Below are positions 35,584 to 44,655 of a stretch of 64,000 nt of DNA, piece by piece. The translations under genes and the position numbers were made by a program. How positions within the stretch are numbered: position 1 is the stretch's first letter; each line of letters opens with the position of its first letter. The stretch is from assembly GCA_017441825.1 (NCBI GenBank), contig JAFRVD010000019.1, forward strand, positions 1 through 64,000. Reading direction: 5' to 3'. The notes below the pieces were generated by a model. The model was not told the DNA's origin and ran no database searches. It was given only the letters and a program-made list of their open reading frames with translations. This stretch comes from Lachnospiraceae bacterium. Lineage in GTDB: Bacteria; Bacillota; Clostridia; Lachnospirales; Lachnospiraceae.

Positions 35584-38500
35584 ATGGCGAAGATCAGATT
35601 ACACGAACTTGCAAAAGAACTGAACGTTGAGCCCGCGGAGATCGTTTCGTATTTAGGGGAAGACCTGAAGCCGATCTCTGTACTGGATGAAGACGTTCAG
35701 GAAAAAGTGCGGAAAAAGTTTTCGGCAAAAAAAGCTCCGGCTTCCCGCGAACCCGGAGAGAAAACCGGAAGTGCTCCCGTAAAGCGCCCGGAAGGACAGG
35801 AAGGCCAGCCTGCGCCCAAGAAGAAAAAGCCCATCCTGCTGCTCCGTCCGGAGAATTCCGGATTCGGCAAGAAGCAGAATGACCGGCAGGGGCAGCGTAC
35901 CCCGGGCTCGGGAAGCGGAAACAGAGACCGCGACAGAAGCGAACGGCGCCCTTCAGGAAACGACGGAAGACGTCCGTCCATGCAGGACGAACGCAGGGTA
36001 ATAAAGCCCTCTGTCCCGACCACGGCCGAACAGTATAAGGAATACCGCGTGGAAGAGCAGAGAAAGCCCGTTCCCGCGCCTCATAAGGAGAAAAAGCCTG
36101 AAGAAGTAGCGCCTGTTATTCCCGCACCCGCAGAGACGGTGCCTCAGGACACGGCAGCAGAGGCTCCCGTGACCGTTCCTCCGGTACAGGAAGCCCCGGC
36201 AGAGGCTCCTGTCATTGAAGAAAGACCTGTCGCTCCGGCTCCGCAGACGGCAGAGGAAGCGCCGAAAGCAGAAGAAGCGCCGAAGGCCGCAGCGGCTCCC
36301 GAAGAAGCACCGAAGGAGACTTCTGCAGCAGCAGAAAGGCCGCGCGAGCGCACGGACCGTCCCCCGAGGACGGAGCGCCGCGAAGACCGTCCGAGGATCG
36401 ACCGCGACCAGAGGACAGACCGTCCGCGTGAACCCCGTGACGGACAGCGGAGGCCTGATGACAGAAGAGACGGGCGTCCGTACACACGTGAAGGCCAGCA
36501 GGGCGACCGCCCGCGGAATCCGCAGGGAGGCGAAGGCCACAAGTTCTTTGTGGACCGCAGGAACCAGAATTCCGGCGGCGCCGGTGCCGGCACAGGCTAT
36601 CGCCAGAGGCCGAACGACCCGAACAGGCGTGAGGGACAGTATCAGGGCCAGAGAAGGCCTTACGATCCGAACAGGCGTGAGGGTCAGTTCCAGGGCCAGG
36701 GCGGCCAGGGACAGAGCCGTTATCCGTCCCGCGACGGGCAGGGAAATTTCCGTCCCCGTACCGGCGCGCCCGGACAGGGAGCTGCAGGGAACCGTACAAG
36801 CCGTCCCGGCGGGACCGGCGGCAGATTCTCCGGCGGCATGCAGGGAGACGGCGTAGCGCTTTCGAAGGCGGACGTCCGCGGCAAGAAGAACAACACCCGC
36901 CAGCAGAACAACCGTCCCGAGGTCAATGACAAGAACGGAAAGCGCGCGGAAAACTTCAAGAACCTCTCCAAGGGCAATACCAAGAAAAATGCGCCCAAGA
37001 AGGAAGAAGAGCAGATCAAGATGATCGTGCTCCCGGAATCGCTTACGTTAAAGGATCTCGCGGAAGCCATGAAGCAGAAGCCCGCGGACCTTATCAAGAA
37101 GCTGTTCCTTCAGGGCAAGATGTATACAGTGAACTCCGAGATCTCCTATGAAGAGGCGGAAGAGATCGCGCTCGGCTACAACATCCTCTGTGAAAAGGAG
37201 GAGAAGGTGGACGTGATCGAAGAGCTTCTTCGTGAAGAGGACGAGGATGAGGCGCTCATGGTGAAGCGTCCGCCCGTAGTCTGCGTGATGGGTCACGTTG
37301 ACCACGGCAAGACGTCCCTCTTAGATGCGATCCGGAGCACCAATGTGACCGCGAAGGAAGCAGGCGGCATCACGCAGCACATCGGCGCGTACATGGTCGA
37401 GATCAACGGCGAGAAGATCACGTTCCTCGATACGCCCGGCCATGAGGCGTTTACCGCAATGCGTATGCGCGGCGCGCAGGCTACGGATATCGCCATCCTG
37501 GTTGTGGCGGCGGACGACGGCGTAATGCCGCAGACCGTGGAAGCCATCAACCATGCAAAGGCGGCGGGAGTCGAGATCATCGTCGCGATCAACAAGATCG
37601 ATAAGCCGGGCGCAAATCTCGACCATGTGCGCCAGGAGCTTGCGGAATACGGCCTGATCCCGGAATCCTGGGGCGGCAGCACGATCTTCGTGCCGGTATC
37701 CGCAAAGACCGGCGAAGGGATCGACGATCTTCTTGAAAACGTCATCCTGCTTTCGGAAGTGCTCGAACTCAAGGCGAATCCGGATCGTGAAATGCGCGGT
37801 ATCGTGATCGAAGCCAAGCTGGACCGCGGCCGCGGCCCGGTGGCCACGGTACTGGTTCAGAAAGGTACTTTAAAGACCGGCCAGATGGTCTCTGCAGGAT
37901 CCTTCTTCGGACGCGTCCGCGCGATGCTGGACGCAGACGGCAACACGCTGAAATCTGCGCTGCCGTCCACTCCGGTCGAGATCCTCGGCCTCAATGGCGT
38001 GCCGAACGCCGGCGAGATCTGCATCGGCCATAAGAACGAGAAGGAAGCGCGTGAATACGCGGAGACCTTCATCAGCGAGCACAGGAAGGAAATGCTTGCG
38101 GAGACCAAGGCGAAGCTTACCATGGACAGCCTGTTCGCGGAGATCAAGGCCGGCAACATCAAGGAGCTGCCGATCGTCGTGAAGGCGGACGTACAGGGCT
38201 CCGTGGAGGCGGTGCGCCAGTCTCTCGAGAAGCTTTCGAACGAAGAAGTCGCGGTCAAGGTCATCCACGGCGGCGTAGGCGCGATCAACGAATCCGACGT
38301 GACGCTCGCATCCGCATCCAACGCCATCGTCATCGGCTTCAACGTGAAGCCGGACGCGCAGGCGAAGCAGCTTGCGGAATCGGAATCCGTGGACATGCGG
38401 CTGTACCGCGTCATCTACCAGGCCATCGAGGACATGGAAGCGGCCATGAAGGGCATGCTGGCGCCGGTGTTCGAGGAGAAGATCCTCGGCCACGCGGAAG

Positions 38501-38769
38501 TGCGTCAGATCTTCAAGGCGTCGGGCATCGGCACGATCGCCGGAAGCTATGTGCTGGACGGCACCTTCGAGCGCGGCTGCCGTGCGCGTCTTACGCGCGA
38601 CAAGGAGCAGCTGTTTGACGGTCCTCTGGCATCCCTGAAGCGCTTTAAGGACGACGTGCGCGAAGTCCGTGAAGGATATGAATGCGGTATCGTCCTTGAA
38701 AAATTCAACGACATCCAGGAGGGCGACCTGATCGAAGCCTACAAGATGGTGCAGGTGGAGAGAACGTAA
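35584..38769 (+). CDS. infB: Translation initiation factor IF-2
   Basis: GTPase that places initiator tRNA on the 30S subunit. 1061 residues, longer than most. An IF2-N helix ([25 protein letters not shown]) is followed by about 430 residues of low-complexity linker: Pro/Ala/Glu-rich, then Arg/Gly/Gln/Asp-rich with repeats such as [17 protein letters not shown] second IF2-N-like module (about 478-530), then the G domain: [33 protein letters not shown], and domains II-IV ending [17 protein letters not shown] about 12 bases before the ATG. The RG-rich linker is unusual. Confidence 0.97.
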   Translation: MAKIRLHELAKELNVEPAEIVSYLGEDLKPISVLDEDVQEKVRKKFSAKKAPASREPGEKTGSAPVKRPEGQEGQPAPKKKKPILLLRPENSGFGKKQNDRQGQRTPGSGSGNRDRDRSERRPSGNDGRRPSMQDERRVIKPSVPTTAEQYKEYRVEEQRKPVPAPHKEKKPEEVAPVIPAPAETVPQDTAAEAPVTVPPVQEAPAEAPVIEERPVAPAPQTAEEAPKAEEAPKAAAAPEEAPKETSAAAERPRERTDRPPRTERREDRPRIDRDQRTDRPREPRDGQRRPDDRRDGRPYTREGQQGDRPRNPQGGEGHKFFVDRRNQNSGGAGAGTGYRQRPNDPNRREGQYQGQRRPYDPNRREGQFQGQGGQGQSRYPSRDGQGNFRPRTGAPGQGAAGNRTSRPGGTGGRFSGGMQGDGVALSKADVRGKKNNTRQQNNRPEVNDKNGKRAENFKNLSKGNTKKNAPKKEEEQIKMIVLPESLTLKDLAEAMKQKPADLIKKLFLQGKMYTVNSEISYEEAEEIALGYNILCEKEEKVDVIEELLREEDEDEALMVKRPPVVCVMGHVDHGKTSLLDAIRSTNVTAKEAGGITQHIGAYMVEINGEKITFLDTPGHEAFTAMRMRGAQATDIAILVVAADDGVMPQTVEAINHAKAAGVEIIVAINKIDKPGANLDHVRQELAEYGLIPESWGGSTIFVPVSAKTGEGIDDLLENVILLSEVLELKANPDREMRGIVIEAKLDRGRGPVATVLVQKGTLKTGQMVSAGSFFGRVRAMLDADGNTLKSALPSTPVEILGLNGVPNAGEICIGHKNEKEAREYAETFISEHRKEMLAETKAKLTMDSLFAEIKAGNIKELPIVVKADVQGSVEAVRQSLEKLSNEEVAVKVIHGGVGAINESDVTLASASNAIVIGFNVKPDAQAKQLAESESVDMRLYRVIYQAIEDMEAAMKGMLAPVFEEKILGHAEVRQIFKASGIGTIAGSYVLDGTFERGCRARLTRDKEQLFDGPLASLKRFKDDVREVREGYECGIVLEKFNDIQEGDLIEAYKMVQVERT
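36598..36723 (+). repeat. RG-rich tandem repeat in infB
   Basis: Two near-identical units (36606-36653 and 36660-36707, sequence around gacccgaacaggcgtgaggg) encode the (D)PNRREGQ(Y/F)QGQ motif within a longer Arg/Gly/Gln-rich linker. Confidence 0.75.
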
Positions 38770-38778
38770 GGAGTAAGA

Positions 38779-39180
38779 ATGCGAAAAGGAAGCATCAAAA
38801 GCACTCAGATCAACATGGAAGTGAAGCGGGAGATCTCTCATATCATTCATGACGAGCTCAAGGACCCGAGGGTCCACCCCATGACTTCCGTCCTGGACTG
38901 CGAGGCCACAACAGACCTCAAGCAGTGCAAGGTCTTTGTCTCCGTGCTTTCCGATGAGGAAGATATCAAAAGGACCATGGAGGGGCTCAAAAAAGCCGCT
39001 CCGTTCATCAGGAAGCGCCTTGCGGAGACCGTGAACCTGCGGAACACGCCGGAGCTTAAGTTTATCCACGACGACAGGATCAGCTATGGCGTCTATATGT
39101 CGCATCTGATCGAAAAGGTAACGGAAGAGGATCAGAAGAAGCATGCGGACGAAGGCGGAGAAGAACGGGAAGATGACTGA
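38779..39180 (+). CDS. rbfA: Ribosome-binding factor A
   Basis: Single KH-fold 30S maturation factor, important in the cold. 133 residues: INMEVKREISHIIHDELKDPRV, CKVFVSVLSDEED and the C-terminal LRNTPELKFIHDDRISYG. GGAG precedes the ATG. Overlaps nrnA at ATGACTGA (39173-39180). Confidence 0.96.
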   Translation: MRKGSIKSTQINMEVKREISHIIHDELKDPRVHPMTSVLDCEATTDLKQCKVFVSVLSDEEDIKRTMEGLKKAAPFIRKRLAETVNLRNTPELKFIHDDRISYGVYMSHLIEKVTEEDQKKHADEGGEEREDD

Positions 39181-40150
39181 TCTCAAAGAATTTTTTACGG
39201 ATGACGTGAAACGCGTGGGGATCGCGGGGCACAGGAACCCGGACGGGGACTGCGCGGGAAGCGTTCTCGGGCTGTACGCATATCTCACGGAAAACGTTCC
39301 GGGGGTTACGGTGGTGCCGTTCCTGGATTCACCGCTCCCGCAGGAGATCGCGTATCTTCTGAACGGTGAGCCGACCCGCGCGGACAGCGGAGAGGATGAG
39401 GTGTTCGACCTCGTGTTCATTGTGGACTGTGCTACGCCGGACAGGCTCATGGCTGGCGCCGGGGCGCTTAAGAAAGCGAAAAAGACTGTCGTATTCGACC
39501 ACCACGGCACGAATCCGGGCTTTGGGGACGAAAACTACATCGACGCGAAAGCTTCCTCCACCTGCGAGGTGCTCACGCGCTTTATGGAGCCCGAAAGGAT
39601 CTCCGGGCGCGCGGCTCTCTGCCTTTACAGCGGCATTCTGTTCGATACGGACGTGTTCCGTTACGACTGCACGGGTCCGGAGACACTCCGGCAGGCGGCC
39701 ATGCTTCTTGAAAAGGGAGTCCCGTTTGCGGAGATCATCCGGAAGTCCTTTACGGAGCAGCCGTACAATGCCGCAAAGGTCACGGCGGCCGTGATGGACA
39801 AGGCCGTGCTGATCCCGGAAGAGGAGTTTCTTTACGCGGTGGCCGACCTTGATCTCCTGCACATGTACGGCGCGACGTCCACGGACATCGGGAACGTTGT
39901 TTCCGAGCTCAACCACGTACGGGAAACGGAGACCACTCTGTTCATGTACCAGTACGAGGACGGTACCTGGAAGGGGTCCCTTCGTTCAAAGACCAGGGTG
40001 GACGTTTCTAAGATCGCGTACAGCTTCGGCGGCGGCGGACACGTGCGGGCAGCCGGCTTCTCCTTTGAGAAGGACCCGCTTTCCATGATGGAAAAGGTGA
40101 AAACAAAAGTCAGGGAGCAGATGAATGGACGGCATCCTGATCATCAATAA
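39173..40150 (+). CDS. nrnA: DHH/DHHA1 phosphoesterase, NrnA-like
   Basis: Predicted nanoRNase/pAp phosphatase degrading short RNA oligomers. 325 residues with AGHRNPDGDCAGS, VFIVDCATPDR, the DHH motif in VFDHHGTNPGFG, and the DHHA1 signature FGGGGHVRAAGFSF. Start 39173 gives the family N-terminus (MTDLKEFFTDD). Overlaps rbfA and truB (26 bases). Same position as in many Firmicute nusA operons. Confidence 0.93.
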   Translation: MTDLKEFFTDDVKRVGIAGHRNPDGDCAGSVLGLYAYLTENVPGVTVVPFLDSPLPQEIAYLLNGEPTRADSGEDEVFDLVFIVDCATPDRLMAGAGALKKAKKTVVFDHHGTNPGFGDENYIDAKASSTCEVLTRFMEPERISGRAALCLYSGILFDTDVFRYDCTGPETLRQAAMLLEKGVPFAEIIRKSFTEQPYNAAKVTAAVMDKAVLIPEEEFLYAVADLDLLHMYGATSTDIGNVVSELNHVRETETTLFMYQYEDGTWKGSLRSKTRVDVSKIAYSFGGGGHVRAAGFSFEKDPLSMMEKVKTKVREQMNGRHPDHQ

Positions 40151-41030
40151 GGAACAGGGATATACGTCCTTTGACGTGGTGGCGGTCCTTCGGAAGGTCT
40201 TCGGGCAGAAGAGGATCGGACACGGCGGGACGCTGGACCCGATGGCGGAGGGAGTGCTTCCGGTATTTTTAGGAAGCGCGACCGGGCTCATGAATTTCCT
40301 GGGCGAAGCGGATAAATGCTATGAAGCGGGGATCCTTCTCGGGAAAGAGACGGACACTGAGGATATCTGGGGAAACGTTCTCAGAGAAGCTCCGGTGAAC
40401 GTCACGGAAGAGGAGGTCCGGGCCGCAGTAAAGTCGTTCGAGGGAGTATATTCACAGGTACCGCCCATGTACTCCGCAAAAAAGCGGGACGGAAAAAAGC
40501 TCTACGAGCTTGCGAGAGAAGGCGTTACCGTGGAGCGGGAGGCCGTACCGGTATCGATCCGTTCGATCGGGCTCATTAAAGCGGACCTTCCCGAATTCAG
40601 GATCCGGGTCGTCTGTTCCAAGGGAACGTACATCCGGTCGCTTGCAAGGGATATCGGGAAGAAGCTCGGGACAGGCGCGTGCATGACGTCGCTTCTCAGG
40701 GTCTCCCACGGAGGCTTTTCGCTTGACGTTTCGCATACCGTTCCGGAAGTCCGGGAAGCGAAGGAAAACGGAGCGCTTTCCGATCTTGTAATTCCGCTTG
40801 ACGAGGTACTTTCAGCTTATCCGAAGCTCTTTATGACTGAACTCACGGACAAGCTCCTTATGAACGGAAACCGTATACCGGAGGACGTACTGAAGCTTTC
40901 CGAAAGCCCTGAAAACGGGGCGTTATACCGCGCGTACCTTTCAGACGGACGTTTTGCCGCACTCTACAGATACTCGGCTGAAAACGGCTGTTTTCGGGCG
41001 GAGAAGATGTTTCTTCCCGGGAACGGCTGA
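40125..41030 (+). CDS. truB: tRNA pseudouridine(55) synthase TruB
   Basis: Forms pseudouridine 55 in the T-loop of tRNAs. 301 residues: MDGILIINKEQGYTSFDVV, catalytic Asp38 in GHGGTLDPMAEGVLP, YSAKKRDGKKLYELAREG and CSKGTYIRSLARDIG. Starts inside nrnA. Confidence 0.97.
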   Translation: MDGILIINKEQGYTSFDVVAVLRKVFGQKRIGHGGTLDPMAEGVLPVFLGSATGLMNFLGEADKCYEAGILLGKETDTEDIWGNVLREAPVNVTEEEVRAAVKSFEGVYSQVPPMYSAKKRDGKKLYELAREGVTVEREAVPVSIRSIGLIKADLPEFRIRVVCSKGTYIRSLARDIGKKLGTGACMTSLLRVSHGGFSLDVSHTVPEVREAKENGALSDLVIPLDEVLSAYPKLFMTELTDKLLMNGNRIPEDVLKLSESPENGALYRAYLSDGRFAALYRYSAENGCFRAEKMFLPGNG

Positions 41031-41050
41031 CCATACAGGACACAGATAAC

Positions 41051-41941
41051 ATGATTTGCTACACTGGAACGGAAGTGCTGCCGGTCCCGCGGGATACGGT
41101 CGTCTCCGTCGGTAAATTTGACGGTCTCCATCTGGGACATCAGGCGCTGCTTTCTCTTATGAAAAAGGAAGCAGAGGCCGAAGGCCTTTCCACGCTTGTT
41201 CTCAGGGTCGGGGCTGCACAGGATGATCAGAAGAAGCTTCTTACGGAGCAGGAGACCCGTGACCGGCTTTCTGAGTACGGGATCCGGGAGGACGTGAGGC
41301 TCGCGCTTACCGGCGCGTTCCGGGAGATGACTCATGAAGAGTTCGCGTACCGGTTCATTCCGGAAATGCTGCGCGCTAAAGCGGTAGTGACGGGAACGGA
41401 TTTCCGTTTCGGGAAAGGCGCATGCGGGGATGCCCGTTATCTTATGAAAGCGGGAGAGGACTGCGGATACAAGGTCCTTCTTGTGCCTGACTGTACGGAC
41501 GTCAGTGAAAAGGTGAGCAGCACGCTGATTCGCGACCTCCTTTCCGAAGGAGACGTTGCGCGTGCAAACCGGTGCCTCGGATATCCGTATACGATCTCGG
41601 GCACGGTCGTTCACGGGCGGAAGCTTGCGGGACGTCTCGGTTATCCTACGGCGAACATTGTGCCGCCGGAAGAGAAAGTGCTCCCCAGGTTCGGCGTCTA
41701 TGAGACGGAATTTTCGTTCTCAGGCAGGACGTACAGGGGACTTGCGAACATCGGCGTGAAGCCCACGGTGAGCGAAGAAGATAAAGTGCTTCTGGAGGTC
41801 CACCTTCTGAACTTTTCCGGGGATCTCTACGGAAGGACTGCTGAAGTACGGTTCCTCCGGTTTATCCGGCCGGAACGGAAGTTCTCAGGGACTGACGAAC
41901 TGAAGAGCCGGATGGAGCTGGACATCAAATGCATGAGCTGA
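41051..41941 (+). CDS. ribF: Bifunctional riboflavin kinase/FAD synthetase
   Basis: Makes FMN then FAD from riboflavin. 296 residues: nucleotidyltransferase domain (VVSVGKFDGLHLGHQALL, KAVVTGTDFRFGKGACGD, SSTLIRDLLSEGDVARAN) and kinase domain (about 180-296; GTVVHGRKLAGRLGYPTANI, GVYETEFSF). No FMN riboswitch is seen in front; it is transcribed with truB. The flavin link to the ApbE group at 62.5 kb is distant and may be coincidental. Confidence 0.96.
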   Translation: MICYTGTEVLPVPRDTVVSVGKFDGLHLGHQALLSLMKKEAEAEGLSTLVLRVGAAQDDQKKLLTEQETRDRLSEYGIREDVRLALTGAFREMTHEEFAYRFIPEMLRAKAVVTGTDFRFGKGACGDARYLMKAGEDCGYKVLLVPDCTDVSEKVSSTLIRDLLSEGDVARANRCLGYPYTISGTVVHGRKLAGRLGYPTANIVPPEEKVLPRFGVYETEFSFSGRTYRGLANIGVKPTVSEEDKVLLEVHLLNFSGDLYGRTAEVRFLRFIRPERKFSGTDELKSRMELDIKCMS

Positions 41942-41970
41942 AAAAAGATTCAGCCTGACAGGAGGCAGAA

Positions 41971-42204
41971 ATGCTTGAAAAGATCAGAGAGATCCTTGCG
42001 GCGCAGCTCGCCCTGGATCCGGAGGATGTAACGGAGAATGCGAACTTCAGGAACGACCTTGGGATCGATTCCCTGGACCTTCTCGCTTTAGTCATGGCGC
42101 TTGAGGATGAGTATGCCTTCGATATGACCGCGGAGGAGATGGCGGAGCTTCGGACCGTATCCGACCTCCTGAAGTTTATGAAAGACGAAGGCGTTACGGG
42201 ATAA
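41971..42204 (+). CDS. acpP: Acyl carrier protein
   Basis: Carries acyl chains on a phosphopantetheine arm; Ser34 in DLGIDSLDLL is the attachment site. 77 residues, acidic, four-helix. Lies 29 bases after ribF with AGGAGG upstream, and not in a fab cluster, so it may be an extra ACP rather than the main fatty-acid one. Confidence 0.9.
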   Translation: MLEKIREILAAQLALDPEDVTENANFRNDLGIDSLDLLALVMALEDEYAFDMTAEEMAELRTVSDLLKFMKDEGVTG

Positions 42205-42238
42205 ACGTCCGAACAGGTACAGAATCCTTGAAAAATGC

Positions 42239-42267
42239 TTGACAATATTCGTTTATTTTGTTAGTAT
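42239..42267 (+). promoter_or_regulatory. Promoter of the tRNA cluster
   Basis: TTGACA (42239-42244), 17-base spacer, TAGTAT (42262-42267); start about 20 bases ahead of tRNA-Pro. Confidence 0.65.
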
Positions 42268-42292
42268 AACAGTTGCGTTTGAAAACTGGCGC

Positions 42293-42366
42293 CGGGGTGT
42301 GGCTCAGCTTGGTAGAGCACCTGGTTTGGGACCAGGGGGTCGCAGGTTCGAATCCTGTCACCCCGA
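42293..42366 (+). tRNA. tRNA-Pro (UGG)
   Basis: Acceptor CGGGGTG (42293-42299)/CACCCCG (42359-42365), anticodon loop TTTGGGA with TGG, T-arm GCAGGTTCGAATCCTGT. CCA is not encoded. Confidence 0.96.
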
Positions 42367-42383
42367 TTTCAAATACGCAGCCT

Positions 42384-42454
42384 GCGGGTGTAGTTCATTG
42401 GTAGAATGTCAGCCTTCCAAGCTGAATAGGTGGGTTCGATTCCCATCACCCGCT
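42384..42454 (+). tRNA. tRNA-Gly (UCC)
   Basis: Acceptor GCGGGTG (42384-42390)/CACCCGC (42447-42453), anticodon stem CAGC/GCTG with loop CTTCCAA (anticodon TCC). CCA not encoded. Confidence 0.96.
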
Positions 42455-42475
42455 TCGCGTAAGCGAAACTTTTAC

Positions 42476-42551
42476 GGTGGGTATGGCGCAGTTGGCCTAG
42501 CGCGCCAGATTGTGGCTCTGGAGATCGTGGGTTCGAGTCCCACTACCCACC
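42476..42551 (+). tRNA. tRNA-His (GUG)
   Basis: Acceptor GTGGGTA (42477-42483)/TACCCAC (42544-42550), an extra encoded G at 42476 opposite C73 at 42551 as expected of tRNA-His, anticodon loop TTGTGGC (GTG). Confidence 0.96.
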
Positions 42552-42570
42552 CGCGCAGGTTTTGAAGCAT

Positions 42571-42642
42571 TGGGTCATCGCCAAGCGGTAAGGCACAGGA
42601 CTTTGACTCCTGCATTCGTTGGTTCAAATCCAACTGGCCCAG
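42571..42642 (+). tRNA. tRNA-Gln (UUG)
   Basis: Acceptor TGGGTCA/TGGCCCA (42635-42641), anticodon stem CAGGA/TCCTG with loop CTTTGAC (TTG). This tRNA is a substrate of the GatCAB enzyme encoded at 2.7-6.0 kb. Confidence 0.96.
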
Positions 42643-42687
42643 TTTGGGTTTGTACGTTCCCCGGCTGATTACGGTCTAAACGTATAT

Positions 42688-42760
42688 GGGATACTAGCTC
42701 AGTCGGTAGAGCACTTGACTTTTAATCAAGGTGTCGGGGGTTCGAATCCCCCGTATCTCA
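42688..42760 (+). tRNA. tRNA-Lys (UUU)
   Basis: Acceptor GGGATAC (42688-42694)/GTATCTC (42753-42759), anticodon stem TTGA/TCAA with loop CTTTTAA (TTT). Last gene of the cluster. Confidence 0.96.
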
Positions 42761-42764
42761 TTTA

Positions 42765-42792
42765 CCCCGGTAAACGGGGATTTTTCTTTTTA
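42765..42792 (+). terminator. Rho-independent terminator after the tRNA cluster
   Basis: CCCCG (42765-42769), loop GTAAA, CGGGG (42775-42779), then ATTTTTCTTTTT. Confidence 0.85.
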
Positions 42793-42834
42793 ATCTGCTT
42801 TCTTATGTTTCTCCACGGAAAGAAAAGGTATTAT

Positions 42835-44193
42835 ATGAAAAAATATTTTGTCAGGGACAGGGCGTTCTATAAACTCCTGTTCGCGCTTCTTCTGCCTGTG
42901 GTCGCGCAGAACATGATCACCATAGGCGTGAACATCATGGACAACGTGATGCTCGGGAAGTACGGCGAGGTCCAGCTTTCCGGATGCTCGCTCGCGAACG
43001 ATTTCATCAACATCTTCCACATTCTCTGCATGGGCATGGGAAGCGGGGCGGCAGTGCTCACAGCCCAGTATTACGGGGAGAAGCGGCCGGACAAGAGCCG
43101 CCAGACGGTAGCGATCATGTTCAGGATCTGCTTCGTGCTGGTCATCCTGTTCTCCGCGGCGTCTCTCATCTTTTCAAAGCAGATCCTGCATATCTATACC
43201 ACGGATGAAGAGGTCATCGAACAAGGCGCGCTGTACCTTCGGCTGAGCGTTCCCACATTCCTCCTCATGGGTATTTCCCAGACGCTTACCATGGTCCTCC
43301 GGTCCGTCCGGAAGGCGCATTATCCTCTTTATGCATCGATCGTCGGCTTCGTTTGCAACGTGTTCTTCAACTGGGTGTTCATTTTCGGCCATTTAGGTGC
43401 TCCGGAATTAAAGATCGCAGGCGCGGCTATCGGTACGGTGCTTGCACGTGTGTTTGAGACGGCCATGGTCGCCGGCTATTTCTTCTTCAAGGACAAGGAG
43501 ATCAATTTCCGGTTCAAGGATTTCTTCCTGCCGGCGGGCTATCTCCTGAAGCACTATATCCATTACAGTATTCCTGTACTGTTTTCCGATCTGCTGCTTG
43601 CGCTCGGGAATACGATGGTCTCTATCGTGATCGGGCACGTCAGCACGGAATTCGTGGCGGCGAACGCCATAATAGCGACAATAGTCCGGCTAAGTACGGT
43701 CTTTGCGCAGGGACTTGGGAACGGGGCGGCTACAATAGTCGGAAACGAGCTGGGCGCCGGAAAGATCGAGGAGGTTCGTCTGGAGGCACGGACCATGGCG
43801 ATCCTTGCGGTGGGCTTCGGCGTTGTGGCCGGCGGAGTTATCCTGATCCTTTCGCCGTGGATCATTTCGCTTTATGAGATCACGGAGACTACGCGCGGTA
43901 TTGCGAAACAGATGATGGTAGCTGTGTCCATCATGGTGGTCTTCCAGGCTCTGCAGTCGGTGCTCACGAAGGGGATCCTACGCGGCGGCGGAGACACGCA
44001 GTTCTGCCTGTTTGCCGATGCCGGCTTCCTCTGGCTCGTTTCTGTGCCTTTGGGGTACCTCACCGGTGTGGTGTGGGGTCTTTCTCCGTTTATCATTTAC
44101 ATTTCGTTAAAAATCGACTGGATGCTGAAGGATATCCTCTGCCTGTTCCGCTTAAAGAGCGGGAAGTGGATGAAAAAGGTCCCGACAGCGTAG
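42835..44193 (+). CDS. MATE-family multidrug/Na+ exporter
   Basis: Twelve-helix membrane antiporter of 452 residues that exports drugs or other organic cations. Begins MKKYFVRDRAFYKLLFALLLPVVAQNM, with the family LLPVVAQNMI...NIMDNVMLG block, repeated in the second half (SIPVLFSDLLLALGNTMVSIVIGHV). ATG 42835 with AAAGG upstream; an upstream frame runs through tRNA-Lys and is not coding. No clear own promoter; it may depend on read-through of the tRNA terminator. Substrate unknown. Confidence 0.92.
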   Translation: MKKYFVRDRAFYKLLFALLLPVVAQNMITIGVNIMDNVMLGKYGEVQLSGCSLANDFINIFHILCMGMGSGAAVLTAQYYGEKRPDKSRQTVAIMFRICFVLVILFSAASLIFSKQILHIYTTDEEVIEQGALYLRLSVPTFLLMGISQTLTMVLRSVRKAHYPLYASIVGFVCNVFFNWVFIFGHLGAPELKIAGAAIGTVLARVFETAMVAGYFFFKDKEINFRFKDFFLPAGYLLKHYIHYSIPVLFSDLLLALGNTMVSIVIGHVSTEFVAANAIIATIVRLSTVFAQGLGNGAATIVGNELGAGKIEEVRLEARTMAILAVGFGVVAGGVILILSPWIISLYEITETTRGIAKQMMVAVSIMVVFQALQSVLTKGILRGGGDTQFCLFADAGFLWLVSVPLGYLTGVVWGLSPFIIYISLKIDWMLKDILCLFRLKSGKWMKKVPTA

Positions 44194-44200
44194 AAAACAG

Positions 44201-44229
44201 TTGACAAAAGGACGGACGTCCTATAAAAT
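44201..44229 (+). promoter_or_regulatory. Promoter of rpsU
   Basis: TTGACA (44201-44206), 17-base spacer, TAAAAT (44224-44229). The palindrome GGACGTCC (44215-44222) sits in the spacer. Confidence 0.8.
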
Positions 44230-44281
44230 AGTCCTGTTCGTTTGAAGAGCAGAATCCAACTCCGAAGGAGGTGAAAAATAG

Positions 44282-44458
44282 ATGTCATCCGTGATCGTGA
44301 AGGAAAATGAGACGCTCGACAGTGCGCTCCGCCGTTTCAAGAGGAACTGCGCGAAGGCTGGTATCCAGCAGGAGATCCGCAAGCGTGAGCATTACGAGAA
44401 GCCGTCGGTCAGACGTAAGAAAAAGTCTGAGGCTGCCAGAAAGCGTAAGTACAACTGA
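44282..44458 (+). CDS. rpsU: 30S ribosomal protein S21
   Basis: 58-residue small-subunit protein near the mRNA exit/anti-Shine-Dalgarno region. Translation gives [20 protein letters not shown], then [20 protein letters not shown] and a basic tail [27 protein letters not shown] lies 7 bases upstream. Own promoter and terminator, a single-gene unit. Confidence 0.98.
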   Translation: MSSVIVKENETLDSALRRFKRNCAKAGIQQEIRKREHYEKPSVRRKKKSEAARKRKYN

Positions 44459-44472
44459 TAATGAGTTTTTGA

Positions 44473-44511
44473 CGAGCCCGCAGGCACATGTGCCTGCGGG
44501 CTCGTTTTTTT
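44473..44511 (+). terminator. Strong palindromic terminator after rpsU
   Basis: Perfect 32-base palindrome 44473-44504 (arms CGAGCCCGCAGGCA... /...TGCCTGCGGGCTCG) followed by seven T. Confidence 0.95.
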
Positions 44512-44655
44512 AACAATTCTCCTCCCCGGACCACATTTTTTAAAAGAAAATAGCAGATTTTTAACATTCCCGAGGGGCTTAACCCTGTCATAATACCCAT
44601 AAAAGAAGTCATATAAGCGCAATTTCGGTCATTATGCATAAAAACGGAGGTCAGC

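Noticed and set aside
37870..39510. 546-codon minus-strand frame across infB, rbfA and nrnA
   Set aside because: Crosses three genuine genes on the opposite strand and has no recognisable domain or ribosome-binding site.
42619..42834. N-terminal extension of the MATE gene through tRNA-Lys
   Set aside because: The extension is the tRNA sequence and its terminator read in frame; MATE homology starts at 42835.
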